Below are positions 34,320-43,316 of a DNA stretch of 64,000 bases, piece after piece. The DNA comes from an uncultured Clostridia bacterium. GTDB taxonomy: Bacteria; Bacillota; Clostridia; Oscillospirales; Acutalibacteraceae. Made by a program: the position numbers and the translations under genes. Numbering within the stretch: the first letter of the stretch is position 1; each line of letters begins with the position of its first letter. The notes under the pieces are model-generated. The model was not told the DNA's origin, made no database searches, and saw only the letters and a list, made by a program, of their open reading frames with translations. The stretch is taken from the NCBI GenBank assembly GCA_937916395.1, contig CALFTN010000033.1:1-64000 (forward strand). Direction: 5' to 3'.

Positions 34320-34973
34320 TGGAACAGAGGCTAAATACCATTTACCACCAATTCTTATTGCATAAACATCTTTATAAATACTCTGATACTCGCCCAAAGG
34401 CCCTTTTGCATTTATTGTAAATGAAAGCTTTGCACCTTTATTGGCTGCTTTTTCATAAAGATATGTTTCTTCTAAATAATCATTAATCTCTTCTAATTCT
34501 TCTGCGGTTATATATTCAACGGAATCAACTACATATTTGAGCTTGAATTCCTCACCACAACGAAGCTTATAAAACTCGTAGCTACGACGCATTGAATATG
34601 TCATTTCAGTAAGAACAACCTCGTCATCAAAATACAAGTATTCTTTATTATATGATTTAATTTGTTCATCATATAATGTAAAATATAATTCTTCGTCATT
34701 CTTTTCAATTGCATTGTTAAACACTTTAACAAGACTATCCGGCTTGCTACCTGTAAGAAGACCAGTTGTTATTGATGCAATACTAAGAACTACAGCGATT
34801 ATTATAAGACTTAATACCCTACTTTTCATTGTAGGCATTCTGAGTTTTTTAATTCTCTTTATAAGTTCATTTTCAGTATTTTGTGTTTTACGCTTTTTCT
34901 GAAAAGTTGCACCACAATAAGCACAGTGCTTAAAATTTTCAGGACTTTGTTTTTTACACTTCTCGCAGTACAC
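34302..34973 (-). CDS. Zinc-ribbon single-pass membrane protein, unknown function
   Basis: 223 residues from GTG 34973, set by GGAG 8 bases upstream (the alternative GTG 34982 abuts that site). N-terminal zinc ribbon CEKC...CAYC, a basic segment, one membrane helix (about 52-72, SLIIIAVVLSIASITTGLL), then an extracytoplasmic domain of about 145 residues rich in Glu, Tyr and Lys. This layout is common in Firmicute envelope proteins; no family is recognised for the C-terminal domain. Confidence 0.7.
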   Translation of the reverse strand: MYCEKCKKQSPENFKHCAYCGATFQKKRKTQNTENELIKRIKKLRMPTMKSRVLSLIIIAVVLSIASITTGLLTGSKPDSLVKVFNNAIEKNDEELYFTLYDEQIKSYNKEYLYFDDEVVLTEMTYSMRRSYEFYKLRCGEEFKLKYVVDSVEYITAEELEEINDYLEETYLYEKAANKGAKLSFTINAKGPLGEYQSIYKDVYAIRIGGKWYLASVPKTDFN

Positions 34974-34995
34974 TCTTTTCACTCCGTTCTAATAA

Positions 34996-35032
34996 AATAC
35001 TACCCGAAAAATTCTGTTTTTCGGGTAGTATT
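34996..35032 (-). terminator. Terminator of the cmk-ispH/S1 operon
   Basis: 16-bp perfect stem AATACTACCCGAAAAA (34996-35011) with 35017-35032, loop TTCTG, followed by TTTATT on the minus strand. Confidence 0.85.
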
Positions 35033-35041
35033 AATTTTTTA

Positions 35042-37072
35042 TTATTCAGCAGCTTCTTCAGTTGCTTCTGTAGCTTCTTCTGCTACTGCTTCTGCAGCTT
35101 CTTCAGATGGTTCTTCTGGAAGAAGAGCACGAATTGAAAGACCAACTCTCTTAAGGTCAAAGTCGATTTCAGTAATCTTAGCTTTAACTACTTCGCCAAC
35201 TTTAAGTACTTCTGCTGGATTTGCAATATGTTTGTTTGCAATCTGAGAAATATGGATAAGACCATCTACACCAGGGATAATCTGAGCAAATGCACCAAAT
35301 GATGTGAAGCTAACGATTTTAACATCGGCAACAGTATCAACTGGATAATCTCTCTTAAGAATTTCCCATGGATTATCTTCAACCTTCTTAAAGCCTAATG
35401 AAATCTTTCTCTTTTCAGCGTCGAGTGCTTTGATAGTAACTTCTACTTCGTCACCAACATTAACAACTTCTGATGGATGCTTAATTCTGCTCCATGAAAG
35501 CTCAGAAATATGAATCATACCATCTACGCCACCGATGTCAACAAAAGCACCGTAATTTGTGAGTGATTTAACTGTACCTTTACGTGTTTCGCCTTCTTGA
35601 ACTTCAGCCCAGAATTTATCTTCAGCTTCTTTCTTAGCGCCTTTAAGCACAGCTTTGATTGAACCAACTGCACGTTTTCTTTGTTTGTTGATTTCAATAA
35701 TTTTGAATTCAACAGTTGTTTTTAATAAATCTTCTAATTTGTCGTTACGATTCATTGTAGCAAGTGAAGCTGGAATGAATACTTTAACATTTTCAGAAAG
35801 AACAAGAATACCACCGCGAACAACGTCTGTTACAACACCTGTGAATACTTTGTCTGTGCCTTCTGATGCTAAAATGTTATCCCATGCTTTTACAGCATCA
35901 TAACGTTTTTTAGAAAGCATAATTACGCCTTCTGCATTGTTTGTTTTCATGATGATGAGGTCTAATTCATCGCCTGGCTTTAACTCTGCTTGCGGATTAG
36001 CGTTAGGGTCATTGCTGTATTCACTGTAAGGAATATAGCCGGTTTCTTTCCTGCCGATATCAACTTGTATCTCAGTTGACTTAACGCTTATTACAGTACC
36101 CTTTACTTTCTGGTTACTGTTAAGGCCGCTAAGTGATTCCTCTAATGCAGCTGCAAAATCAAAATCATCTGCTGATACAGAGTTCTGCACTTTTTCCTCC
36201 TCAATCATTTTGTTTTCGTTTACAATTTCGGACATGGTTATAAGTACCTCCTTTATAATACCGGCGGGAGTGGATGCACCCGCAGTAAGACCGATTGAGT
36301 TAAAACCAGAAAATGAGATACCATAAAGCTCATCTTTAGTTTCAACAAGAAATGACGGACAATTCTTCTCGCAGACACTTTTTAATTTCTGAGTGTTTGA
36401 GCTATGCTTTCCACCCACAATTACCATAGCATCATTTTTGAGCGAAAGTTCAATTGCTTCTTTTTGTCTTTCTTCAGTCGCACTACATATTGTATCAAAA
36501 ATTTTTGCATTTGTACATAGTAATTTTACTTTTTTTAAACTTTTTTCCCATTCTTTGACACTAAAAGTCGTTTGTTCGACTAAAATTAATTCTTTTTGAG
36601 AAAATAAATTGTTTTTTTGTAATAATTCTTCTAATTCAGTTGAATTTCTTACAACATACGCTTCACCTTTTGCACAACTTTTTATGCCGTGTACTTCTGG
36701 ATGAGTTGGGTCACCTAAAATTATGGTTACTACATTTTCACCTGAATTATCTCTTACAATTTTATGAATTTTATTAACAAATGGACAAGCAGCATCTATA
36801 AACTCGACACCACTATTTTTTACTTCTTCTAAAACATCTTCGGTAACTCCGTGTGTTCTTAAAACAAGAATCGTTCCGTTTTTTACTTCACTCGGATGTT
36901 CTACTATATCAACACCACGATTTTTAAAATCTTCAATAACCTGTGGGTTATGAATTATAGGACCAAGTGTTGCAACCTTTTTACCTTCAGAAAGAAGCTT
37001 TTCAATAAGCTTAATAGCTCTGTCAACACCAAAACAGAAACCTGCCGTTTTTGCAAGTGTTATATTACACAT
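35042..37072 (-). CDS. ispH: Fusion: 4-hydroxy-3-methylbut-2-enyl diphosphate reductase (IspH) and ribosomal protein S1
   Basis: 676 residues. Residues 1-285 are IspH, the last enzyme of the MEP isoprenoid pathway; Fe-S cluster ligands Cys13, Cys96 and Cys196 and substrate residues His41, His74, His124 and Glu126 (PTHPEVHG) are all present. Residues about 320-650 hold four S1 RNA-binding domains (starting near 322, 408, 497 and 581), followed by an acidic Ala/Glu tail. The fusion is known in Clostridia, where the C-terminal part serves as ribosomal protein S1. Overlaps the cmk stop by one base (TAATG). Confidence 0.95.
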   Translation of the reverse strand: MCNITLAKTAGFCFGVDRAIKLIEKLLSEGKKVATLGPIIHNPQVIEDFKNRGVDIVEHPSEVKNGTILVLRTHGVTEDVLEEVKNSGVEFIDAACPFVNKIHKIVRDNSGENVVTIILGDPTHPEVHGIKSCAKGEAYVVRNSTELEELLQKNNLFSQKELILVEQTTFSVKEWEKSLKKVKLLCTNAKIFDTICSATEERQKEAIELSLKNDAMVIVGGKHSSNTQKLKSVCEKNCPSFLVETKDELYGISFSGFNSIGLTAGASTPAGIIKEVLITMSEIVNENKMIEEEKVQNSVSADDFDFAAALEESLSGLNSNQKVKGTVISVKSTEIQVDIGRKETGYIPYSEYSNDPNANPQAELKPGDELDLIIMKTNNAEGVIMLSKKRYDAVKAWDNILASEGTDKVFTGVVTDVVRGGILVLSENVKVFIPASLATMNRNDKLEDLLKTTVEFKIIEINKQRKRAVGSIKAVLKGAKKEAEDKFWAEVQEGETRKGTVKSLTNYGAFVDIGGVDGMIHISELSWSRIKHPSEVVNVGDEVEVTIKALDAEKRKISLGFKKVEDNPWEILKRDYPVDTVADVKIVSFTSFGAFAQIIPGVDGLIHISQIANKHIANPAEVLKVGEVVKAKITEIDFDLKRVGLSIRALLPEEPSEEAAEAVAEEATEATEEAAE

Positions 37073-37737
37073 TAAAGACGCTCCTTTATTGTGTTAATCA
37101 TAAGCTCAATAGACTCGTCTAAACCGATTTCAGTTGTATCAACTAAAACTGCATCCTCTGCTTGTTTTAATGGTGCAGTAGCCCTGTTCATATCCTGATA
37201 ATCGCGCTCTTTGATTTCTTTTAGTATTACATCATACTGAACATCCTGACCTTTTTCCTGCAATTCTTTAAAACGACGGTCTGCCCTTGCCTCTGCTGAT
37301 GCTGTTAAGAAAATTTTAATTTTAGCATCTGGTAACACAACTGTTCCTATATCTCTACCATCCATGATACAGTTGTTATTTTTTGCAATGTTTCTTTGCA
37401 AATCGAAGAGGAATTCTCTTACTTCTGGAATTGAAGACACATTAGAAGCCGCCATTGAAACCTCATTTTGTCTTATCGCTGTTGAAACATCTTCATCTCG
37501 TAAGAAAACGTGTTGCTCGCCATCAATAAATTTGAGTGAAACCTCTGCTGTTTTTAAAGTAGGAAGTACCTCTTCTGGATTTTTGGTGTTTTCTACACCA
37601 TTTCTTAAGGCATTCAATGCTACTGTTCTGTATAACGCACCTGTATCAACATAAATAAAACCAAGCTCAGCTGCAGCTTTTCTTGCTATTGTGCTTTTAC
37701 CTGCACCTGCAGGACCATCAATTGCTACATTAATCAT
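37072..37737 (-). CDS. cmk: Cytidylate kinase
   Basis: 221-residue P-loop kinase converting CMP/dCMP to the diphosphates. P-loop GPAGAGKST near 8-16, CMP-binding region YRTVAL, the DGRDIG motif and the lid R..DR region RADRRF. ATG with GAGGAG upstream. In many Firmicutes cmk precedes ispH or rpsA, as here. Confidence 0.96.
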   Translation of the reverse strand: MINVAIDGPAGAGKSTIARKAAAELGFIYVDTGALYRTVALNALRNGVENTKNPEEVLPTLKTAEVSLKFIDGEQHVFLRDEDVSTAIRQNEVSMAASNVSSIPEVREFLFDLQRNIAKNNNCIMDGRDIGTVVLPDAKIKIFLTASAEARADRRFKELQEKGQDVQYDVILKEIKERDYQDMNRATAPLKQAEDAVLVDTTEIGLDESIELMINTIKERL

Positions 37738-37754
37738 AATAATTTTCTCCTCTT

Positions 37755-38987
37755 TTAAGATTCTATTGAGTCACCAGCTAAATGACCAGTTGAAAAAGCT
37801 ATTTGTAAATTGAAGCCACCTGTATAGGCATCAACATCTAATACTTCACCAACAAAATAAAGACCTTTAACTAATTTGCTTTCCATTGTTTTAGGATTAA
37901 TTTCAGAAATGTCAACTCCACCAGAAGTTATAACAGCTTCATCAATCGGTCTGAAATCGGTTACTGTAAGAGTAATATCCTTTAAGAAATCAACTAACTC
38001 ACTTCGCATTTCTTTTGTTACCTGGTTAGACTTTAAATTACCGTTAAGCTTTGTGAGTTTAACTGTAATTGGTATCATTTTCCTTGGTAATAAAAGTGAT
38101 AATGTGTTATATAAATTTTTATTTGAACATTCTAACAAATCGCGTTGAATTCGTTTATCCAACTGCTCGTAGGTAAGCGCAGGTTTAAAGTCAATATGAA
38201 TTTTATATCTGCCCTTTTCCATTTCTCGCATGTGAGATGAAGCTGAAAGCACCATAGGACCTGAAATGCCATAATGAGTAAAAATCATTTCACCCATATC
38301 CTCGTAAATATCTCGATGCTTTACAGTATCTTCAACCGTGATTTTTACATTCCTCAATGAAAGTCCCTGGGCTTCTGTACACCAGCCCTCGTGACACTCT
38401 AAAGGCACTAAAGATGGCTTTAAATCTGTAATTTTATGACCAGCTTGCTTTGCCAACTCATAGCCGTCGCCTGTTGAACCTGTTTTTGGGTATGAAAGAC
38501 CACCAGTTGCAACAATTACGTTTGATGCATAATATTTTTTACCATCTTCTGTAATACAACCTGCCACTTTACCATCTTCTAAAATAAGCTCTGTTGCTCT
38601 GCCCTGTTTTCTTGTAACACCATTTATTGTTATGTATTTATTGAGAGCATCAACAATATCAAGTGCTTTATCTGAAACTGGAAAAACTCTGTTGCCACGT
38701 TCAATTTTAAGTGGCACACCCATTTCTTCAAAAAAATCCATTGTATCAGCAGTATCAAAACGAGAAAATGCACCGAATAAAAATCTGCCGTTAACTGGAA
38801 TATTTGCAATTAAATCATTAAGAAGTGGACAATCGTTTGTTACATTACATCTGCCCTTACCTGTTATTGCAACTTTTCTTGCTAACTTATCATTACGTTC
38901 AAGAAGTGTTACTTTTAAACCATTTTTAGCAGCAGTACCGGCAGCCATAAGTCCTGCAGCACCACCACCTATTACAAGTACGTCCAT
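37755..38987 (-). CDS. FAD-dependent oxidoreductase, HI0933/BaiN-like
   Basis: 410-residue flavoprotein. The N-terminal dinucleotide-binding motif is GGGAAGLMAAGTA, followed by KVAITGKGRCNVTND, which is diagnostic of the HI0933 family, VATGGLSYPKTGSTGDG, and a C-terminal GGFNLQIAFSTGHLAGDS FAD contact. The physiological substrate is generally unknown; some relatives reduce bile acids. Sits between tmcAL and cmk in one operon. Confidence 0.88.
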   Translation of the reverse strand: MDVLVIGGGAAGLMAAGTAAKNGLKVTLLERNDKLARKVAITGKGRCNVTNDCPLLNDLIANIPVNGRFLFGAFSRFDTADTMDFFEEMGVPLKIERGNRVFPVSDKALDIVDALNKYITINGVTRKQGRATELILEDGKVAGCITEDGKKYYASNVIVATGGLSYPKTGSTGDGYELAKQAGHKITDLKPSLVPLECHEGWCTEAQGLSLRNVKITVEDTVKHRDIYEDMGEMIFTHYGISGPMVLSASSHMREMEKGRYKIHIDFKPALTYEQLDKRIQRDLLECSNKNLYNTLSLLLPRKMIPITVKLTKLNGNLKSNQVTKEMRSELVDFLKDITLTVTDFRPIDEAVITSGGVDISEINPKTMESKLVKGLYFVGEVLDVDAYTGGFNLQIAFSTGHLAGDSIES

Positions 38988-39000
38988 TAGCTCAAAAACC

Positions 39001-40188
39001 TCATTTTACTATAATAATCTTTTCTGTCATTTCTTTGCCGCAAACCCCAGGATTTTCTAAACACAAAGAATATAAATCTCTGGCTTTACATTCAAGTTCA
39101 AAAATCTTTTTGCCATTTTCATCTAAATTTTTCAAATCTGCCGAGCGAGTTATAACTGGCAGCTTTGTTTTTTCTTTGCACTGTTTTAAAAGTGAAGCAC
39201 CTTTTTCATTAAAGCCCAACACTCTTATATATGGCACTGGAGTTGCCAGAATTTCTTTTGTCACACCTAAATATGCAAAAAGAAGAATTCTTCTTATTCT
39301 TGATAAAGTATATCGTTTTGTTTTAATTTTTTCAAGTAGCTCAGTATAAGAAGTTGAATTTCTTACAGCTTCATATATTCTGTATTCAAGACCTTCATTA
39401 ACATCCGGTAATCTGCTCAACTCTTCAATACCCATACTGCGAAGCTTAAAGAGCAATGAAAATTCGTATTTTTTATAATCTAACACATTTTTTTCTTCAA
39501 TTGCTTTTCTTAATATTCCGAAAACCTGATGTGGCAGAAAATTTTCAACTTCGTCTAAATCATCTAAAGAACTTCTTATAAGTGAGGCTGAACGGATATT
39601 TTTCGTGCCTTCATTTGAGTCGTGCTGTGCACCTGTTCGTTTAACAGTTTTAATTATTAAATCTGATTTCAGCTCTAAAAGAGCTTTTGCATACTCAACT
39701 CCTAAAATATCGTTAGAATTTTGTAAAAGCTTTGCCTTGATTTCACCATAAAGTTCTTTTATCGCCTGCTCACGTGCCGTTGGAAAGGACACACCACTTT
39801 CTACTAATTTTGAAACAAGTAAATCGAAATCAGGACTTCTTAAGTTTTTTGCACACTCTAAAAGCAATTCTTTATTATTACTTTCTGAGCCAAAGCTGAG
39901 AGCATCAAGGCAATTTAAAGAATCAAGCACCCTGACACCTGAAACAGCAAATTTTTCTGCAGTCGCACTGCAATATGGAAGTGGTAATGAGAGGACTAAA
40001 TCAACACCAGAGCTAAGCGCCATTTCTGTTCTTTTGTTTACATCTAATATGGCAGGCTCACCACGTTGAACAAAGTTGCCTGACATAACTGCTGTAACAG
40101 TATCTTCTTCATTTTGTTTTAACGTCTTTATCAGGTATTCATGACCATTGTGAAATGGATTAAACTCTGCTACAATCCCGTAATTCAA
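39001..40188 (-). CDS. tmcAL: tRNA(Met) cytidine acetate ligase
   Basis: 395 residues. Uses ATP and acetate to form ac4C at the wobble base of elongator tRNA-Met. The nucleotidyltransferase signature is AEFNPFHNGH (7-16), with SGNFVQRGEPA close by, and the C-terminal half is helical. I use TTG at 40188 because AAAGGTGG lies 8 bases upstream and relatives begin just before the GIVAE strand; GTG 40227 gives an unlikely basic extension. First gene of the operon ending with ispH/S1. Confidence 0.88.
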   Translation of the reverse strand: MNYGIVAEFNPFHNGHEYLIKTLKQNEEDTVTAVMSGNFVQRGEPAILDVNKRTEMALSSGVDLVLSLPLPYCSATAEKFAVSGVRVLDSLNCLDALSFGSESNNKELLLECAKNLRSPDFDLLVSKLVESGVSFPTAREQAIKELYGEIKAKLLQNSNDILGVEYAKALLELKSDLIIKTVKRTGAQHDSNEGTKNIRSASLIRSSLDDLDEVENFLPHQVFGILRKAIEEKNVLDYKKYEFSLLFKLRSMGIEELSRLPDVNEGLEYRIYEAVRNSTSYTELLEKIKTKRYTLSRIRRILLFAYLGVTKEILATPVPYIRVLGFNEKGASLLKQCKEKTKLPVITRSADLKNLDENGKKIFELECKARDLYSLCLENPGVCGKEMTEKIIIVK

Positions 40189-40227
40189 CTTGAAGCCCAC
40201 CTTTCTTTTTTTAATATGTATTTGCAC

Positions 40228-40255
40228 TTGAAAAAACTTGAAAAAGTGATATAAT
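40228..40255 (+). promoter_or_regulatory. ackA promoter
   Basis: -35 TTGAAA (40228-40233), 16-bp spacer, -10 TATAAT (40250-40255). Confidence 0.75.
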
Positions 40256-40279
40256 AAATAATGTTATTATTTTACACAA
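40251..40279 (-). promoter_or_regulatory. Probable tmcAL operon promoter, overlapping the ackA promoter
   Basis: Minus strand -35 TTGTGT (40274-40279), 17-bp spacer, -10 TATTAT (40251-40256). Its -10 overlaps that of ackA on the other strand, so the two may compete. Confidence 0.5.
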
Positions 40280-40335
40280 TAAATATGTAATTAAAATTCT
40301 TTAAAAGAATTAAAACTATTTTGGAGGTTCAAAAA

Positions 40336-41544
40336 ATGAAAATTCTCGTAATTAACTGTGGTAGTTCTTCACTCAAATATCAGCTTTTTGATATGGAAAG
40401 TGAAAAATGGCTCGCAAAAGGTATTTGTGAAGCAATTGGCACAAGCACAAGTTCTGCAAAAGGTTCAACTGCTGATGGCAGAGAATTTAAAATGCCAAAC
40501 GTAAATATTCCTGACCATAAGGTTGCATTTAACATTGTTAAAGATGCTCTTACAAGTGGTGAATGTAAGGTAATTGACGACCTTAAAGAAATCAACGCTG
40601 TTGGTCACAGAGTTGTTCAGGGTGGCGACCGTTACACAGAAAGCATTCTTATTGATGACTCTGTTGTTAAGGGTATAGATGAGCTCGGCACACTCGCTCC
40701 ACTTCATAACCCTGCTCACGTTATTGGTATTAACGCTTGCACAGAAGTTTTTGGCGACAAGCTCCCACAGGTTGCTGTATTTGACAACGCATTCCACAGC
40801 ACAATGCCTGAAACATCATATATGTTCGGACTTCCTTATGAATACTATGAAAAATACCATGTTCGTCGTTATGGTGCTCATGGTACTTCTCACCGTTTTG
40901 TAGCTTACAGAACTGCTGAAATCATTGGTAAAGATTTAAAAGATTTCAAACTTATTACTTGTCACCTTGGTAATGGTTGCTCAATCACTGCTATTAAAGA
41001 TGGTAAGGTTCTTGACACAAGTATGGGTCTTACTCCACTTGATGGTTTTGTAATGGGTACTCGTTGCGGTGCTGTTGACCCATCTGCTATTACATACATT
41101 ATGGATAAAGAAGGCATTTCACCAAAAGATATGGACACACTTATGAATAAGAAAAGTGGTGTTCTTGGTATTTCTGGCGTTCACTCAGATGACCGTGAAG
41201 TTAAAAAGGCTGCTACAGAAGGCAATAAGAGAGCTAAGCTTGCACGTGATATGCAATGGTATCAGATAAGAAAAGTTATTGGTTCTTATATTGCTGCTAT
41301 GAACGGCGTTGACGTTATCGCTTTCACAGGTGGTATTGGTGAAAACTGCACAGACTTAAGAGAAGACGTTTTAAGTAACCTTTCATACCTTGGCATTAAG
41401 CTCAATAAAGAAGTTAACGATGCTACTTTCGGTAAAGAAGCTGAGCTTACATTACCTGGCTGTCCAGTAAGAGCATTCGTAGTTCCAACAAATGAAGAAC
41501 TTGCTATTGCAAGAGATACAAAAGAGATTGTTGAGAAACTTTAA
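40336..41544 (+). CDS. ackA: Acetate kinase
   Basis: 402 residues; makes ATP and acetate from acetyl phosphate. Signature NCGSSSLKYQL at the N-terminus and HRVVQGGDRY, LGNGCSITAI and FTGGIGEN in order. ATG 40336 chosen because GGAGG lies 8 bases upstream. Strong ribosome site and repetitive codon use suggest high expression. No pta is adjacent. Its TAA runs directly into composite element copy 5. Confidence 0.97.
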   Translation: MKILVINCGSSSLKYQLFDMESEKWLAKGICEAIGTSTSSAKGSTADGREFKMPNVNIPDHKVAFNIVKDALTSGECKVIDDLKEINAVGHRVVQGGDRYTESILIDDSVVKGIDELGTLAPLHNPAHVIGINACTEVFGDKLPQVAVFDNAFHSTMPETSYMFGLPYEYYEKYHVRRYGAHGTSHRFVAYRTAEIIGKDLKDFKLITCHLGNGCSITAIKDGKVLDTSMGLTPLDGFVMGTRCGAVDPSAITYIMDKEGISPKDMDTLMNKKSGVLGISGVHSDDREVKKAATEGNKRAKLARDMQWYQIRKVIGSYIAAMNGVDVIAFTGGIGENCTDLREDVLSNLSYLGIKLNKEVNDATFGKEAELTLPGCPVRAFVVPTNEELAIARDTKEIVEKL

Positions 41545-41666
41545 TTCGGAATTCGTAATGCGTAATTCGGAATTAAAGGAAACGCTTCGCGTTTGATTGT
41601 AATTGAATAAAAAATTAAGTTCTATCATTTGCAGTTTAGTAACTGAAGTGATAGAACTTTTTGTTT
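41545..41666. repeat. Composite element copy 5
   Basis: Reverse orientation relative to copy 1: heptads at 41543-41573 (such as GCGTAAT, TCGGAAT), mini-hairpin AAACGC-ttc-GCGTTT (41580-41594), AT linker, then a hairpin (41617-41627 with 41649-41659, extended by CAGTT/AACTG inside). The T tract beyond it and A run before it allow termination from ackA and from the convergent immunity gene. Confidence 0.72.
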
Positions 41667-41670
41667 TTAA

Positions 41671-42216
41671 TTATTCGTATATTAATTCAAATCTAAAACC
41701 TACTAAACCGTTTTCCTCAATAATGTTTTTAAGTCCTTCGGTTACAAAAGGAAATGAATTGTTCATTTCTGGGATTTGGAACAGCTCTACATCTTTAAGA
41801 CGCTCCTCGAAGAAACCAAATTTATCTATACGCATTATTCTGTGCGGAGGGAATGGAAAACGAAGTATTTCGCTACTATCGTAATTAAGACAATCATTTA
41901 CATTCGTAACATTCACAAGAAACATATTACCATAGTCTGTTGTAGTTTCGAGTAATTGAGCGTAATCTTTAATATATGGATACAATATCTCATACGCTTT
42001 TGGTGTTAATAAAGGTGTTGTGCCTACAACAAAAGATACGTCACCTAATTTTTCTTTCATTTTGGGATTTTCAGGTAATCGCTCAGATAAATGTATGGGT
42101 TTCCAATTCTCTATTGGGTTACCATTAAAAGAACACGCGGCGTTATTTTCTTTAGTATCGTTTTTGCACCCGAAAGTTTTTATATCTCCACATGTAAATA
42201 TACGATAAATCTTCAT
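41671..42216 (-). CDS. Imm11-like (DUF1629) immunity protein, orphan
   Basis: 181 residues. The C-terminal half fits the imm11 pattern: GNMFLVNVTNVNDCLNY..S, a central basic stretch HRIMRID, FQIPEMNNSFPFVTE and GLVGFRFELI. Imm11 proteins neutralise toxin domains of contact-dependent or secreted polymorphic toxins. No toxin gene lies next to it here, so it is either a standalone defence against neighbours or left over from a lost toxin. ATG with AGGAG 8 bases upstream. Monocistronic and bordered on both sides by repeats. Confidence 0.6.
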   Translation of the reverse strand: MKIYRIFTCGDIKTFGCKNDTKENNAACSFNGNPIENWKPIHLSERLPENPKMKEKLGDVSFVVGTTPLLTPKAYEILYPYIKDYAQLLETTTDYGNMFLVNVTNVNDCLNYDSSEILRFPFPPHRIMRIDKFGFFEERLKDVELFQIPEMNNSFPFVTEGLKNIIEENGLVGFRFELIYE

Positions 42217-42262
42217 TTTTTATCTCCTAATAATATTCATTCTTAAATTCAAGTTGTTTTTA

Positions 42263-42291
42263 CGGGAGACCAAAGGTCATCCCCTACAATT
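42263..42291. repeat. GACC-GGTC hairpin repeat, copy 2
   Basis: Matches 178-206 at 24 of 29 positions and keeps both paired arms (GGG/CCC and GACC/GGTC). Upstream of the immunity gene. Confidence 0.6.
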
Positions 42292-42295
42292 TATA

Positions 42296-42500
42296 ACTAA
42301 TTTCATCGATATGTTTACTTTGCAAACGCGATATAATTGCATAAATGCAATTGCGATATATACTCGCTTTCGCTCGTATGCAATATGATATAAATCCAAT
42401 TTCACGCCGAAGGCATATCGCATCGAAGATATCTCGCATTTCTTTAGAAATATATCGCAAATCCGTAAGGATTTATATCGCTCATTTTAGCTCTGCTAAA
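42296..42500. repeat. Array of mini-palindromes separated by GATAT/ATATCGC
   Basis: About seven short hairpins of different sequence, each separated by a conserved (GCG)ATAT or ATATCGC linker. Examples are ATTGCAT-aa-ATGCAAT (near 42337), ATC-gaa-GAT (near 42423), TTTCT-tt-AGAAA (near 42438), AAATCC-gtaa-GGATTT and ATTTTAG-ctctg-CTAAAAT (near 42484). The last one contains the stop of the deacetylase gene. Not a CRISPR: the arms vary while the spacing motif is constant. Confidence 0.7.
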
Positions 42501-43263
42501 ATGAAAATGCATTCCTATCATTCTTGCACCAACGATATGGTGTTCCCATTTTGATTTTTTCGCCGTTACGTGCAAGCAATTCGTCAACTCTTACGAATTT
42601 ATAGCCTTGCTCCTGAAGCTCAGGAATTGCTCTCAGAACTGCTTCGACTGTTTCTTTTTTTGTGTCGTGAAGGAGAATTATGTCACCATCACTTGCTTTT
42701 TTCATAATTCTTTCATAAATGTAATCGGCATCCTTACCCTGCCAGTCATAAGTTGAAAAAGTCCAGCTGATAAACACAACATCTAATTTTTTCAACTGAT
42801 AAAAAGTAACATCGCCATAAGGGGCACGAAGAAACAGTGAGCGTTCACCGGTAATATTTTCAATTATATTAAATGTTTTACCGATACTTGCCTCACACTC
42901 TTCAATAGAATTAAACGGCATTCTTAAATGCTCATAAGTATGATTACCAATCAGGTGACCCTCTCTTGATGCACGCTTTACTACATCTGGATTTTTTTCT
43001 GCTTTTTCACCTATTACGAAAAAAGATGCCTTTGCATTATACATTTTAAGTCCATCCAGAAGTTCTTCTGTATAATCACTCGGACCATCATCAAAAGTGA
43101 GTGCGATTGCCTTTTCACCAATATTTTTAGCAGGCAATACATAACGAAGCGTTCCATCCGGAATACTTCTCGAAAGAATTAAAATTGCCAAAATCATAGG
43201 CAACAACACGAGCAAATCTCTGAAGGTTTGTTTTTCGTATTTGTTTAACTTTATTTTCTTCAT
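42496..43263 (-). CDS. Polysaccharide deacetylase (NodB homology domain), membrane-anchored
   Basis: 255 residues: a short basic cytoplasmic tail, a membrane anchor (about 16-33), then a carbohydrate esterase 4 domain with TFDDGP (56-61), the metal-binding HTYEH (108-112), RAPYG (146-150) and a C-terminal ILLHDT. It probably removes N-acetyl groups from peptidoglycan or another glycan outside the membrane. ATG 43263 is used because the longer frame (TTG 43293) starts inside the ftsZ terminator stem. No good ribosome site is seen. Confidence 0.85.
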   Translation of the reverse strand: MKKIKLNKYEKQTFRDLLVLLPMILAILILSRSIPDGTLRYVLPAKNIGEKAIALTFDDGPSDYTEELLDGLKMYNAKASFFVIGEKAEKNPDVVKRASREGHLIGNHTYEHLRMPFNSIEECEASIGKTFNIIENITGERSLFLRAPYGDVTFYQLKKLDVVFISWTFSTYDWQGKDADYIYERIMKKASDGDIILLHDTKKETVEAVLRAIPELQEQGYKFVRVDELLARNGEKIKMGTPYRWCKNDRNAFSF

Positions 43264-43273
43264 ATCTAAAATT

Positions 43274-43301
43274 AATGCCGATTGAGCTTTCAATCGGCAT
43301 T
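43274..43301 (-). terminator. ftsZ terminator
   Basis: 12-bp perfect stem AATGCCGATTGA (43274-43285) with 43290-43301, loop of 4. On the minus strand only AATTTTAG follows, so read-through into the deacetylase gene is possible. Confidence 0.65.
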
Positions 43302-43316
43302 TCTTCTTTCATTTAA

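Noticed and set aside
42296..42500. Possible CRISPR array
   Set aside because: The regularly spaced part is a 7-8 bp linker, the other units are palindromes, and no cas genes are near.
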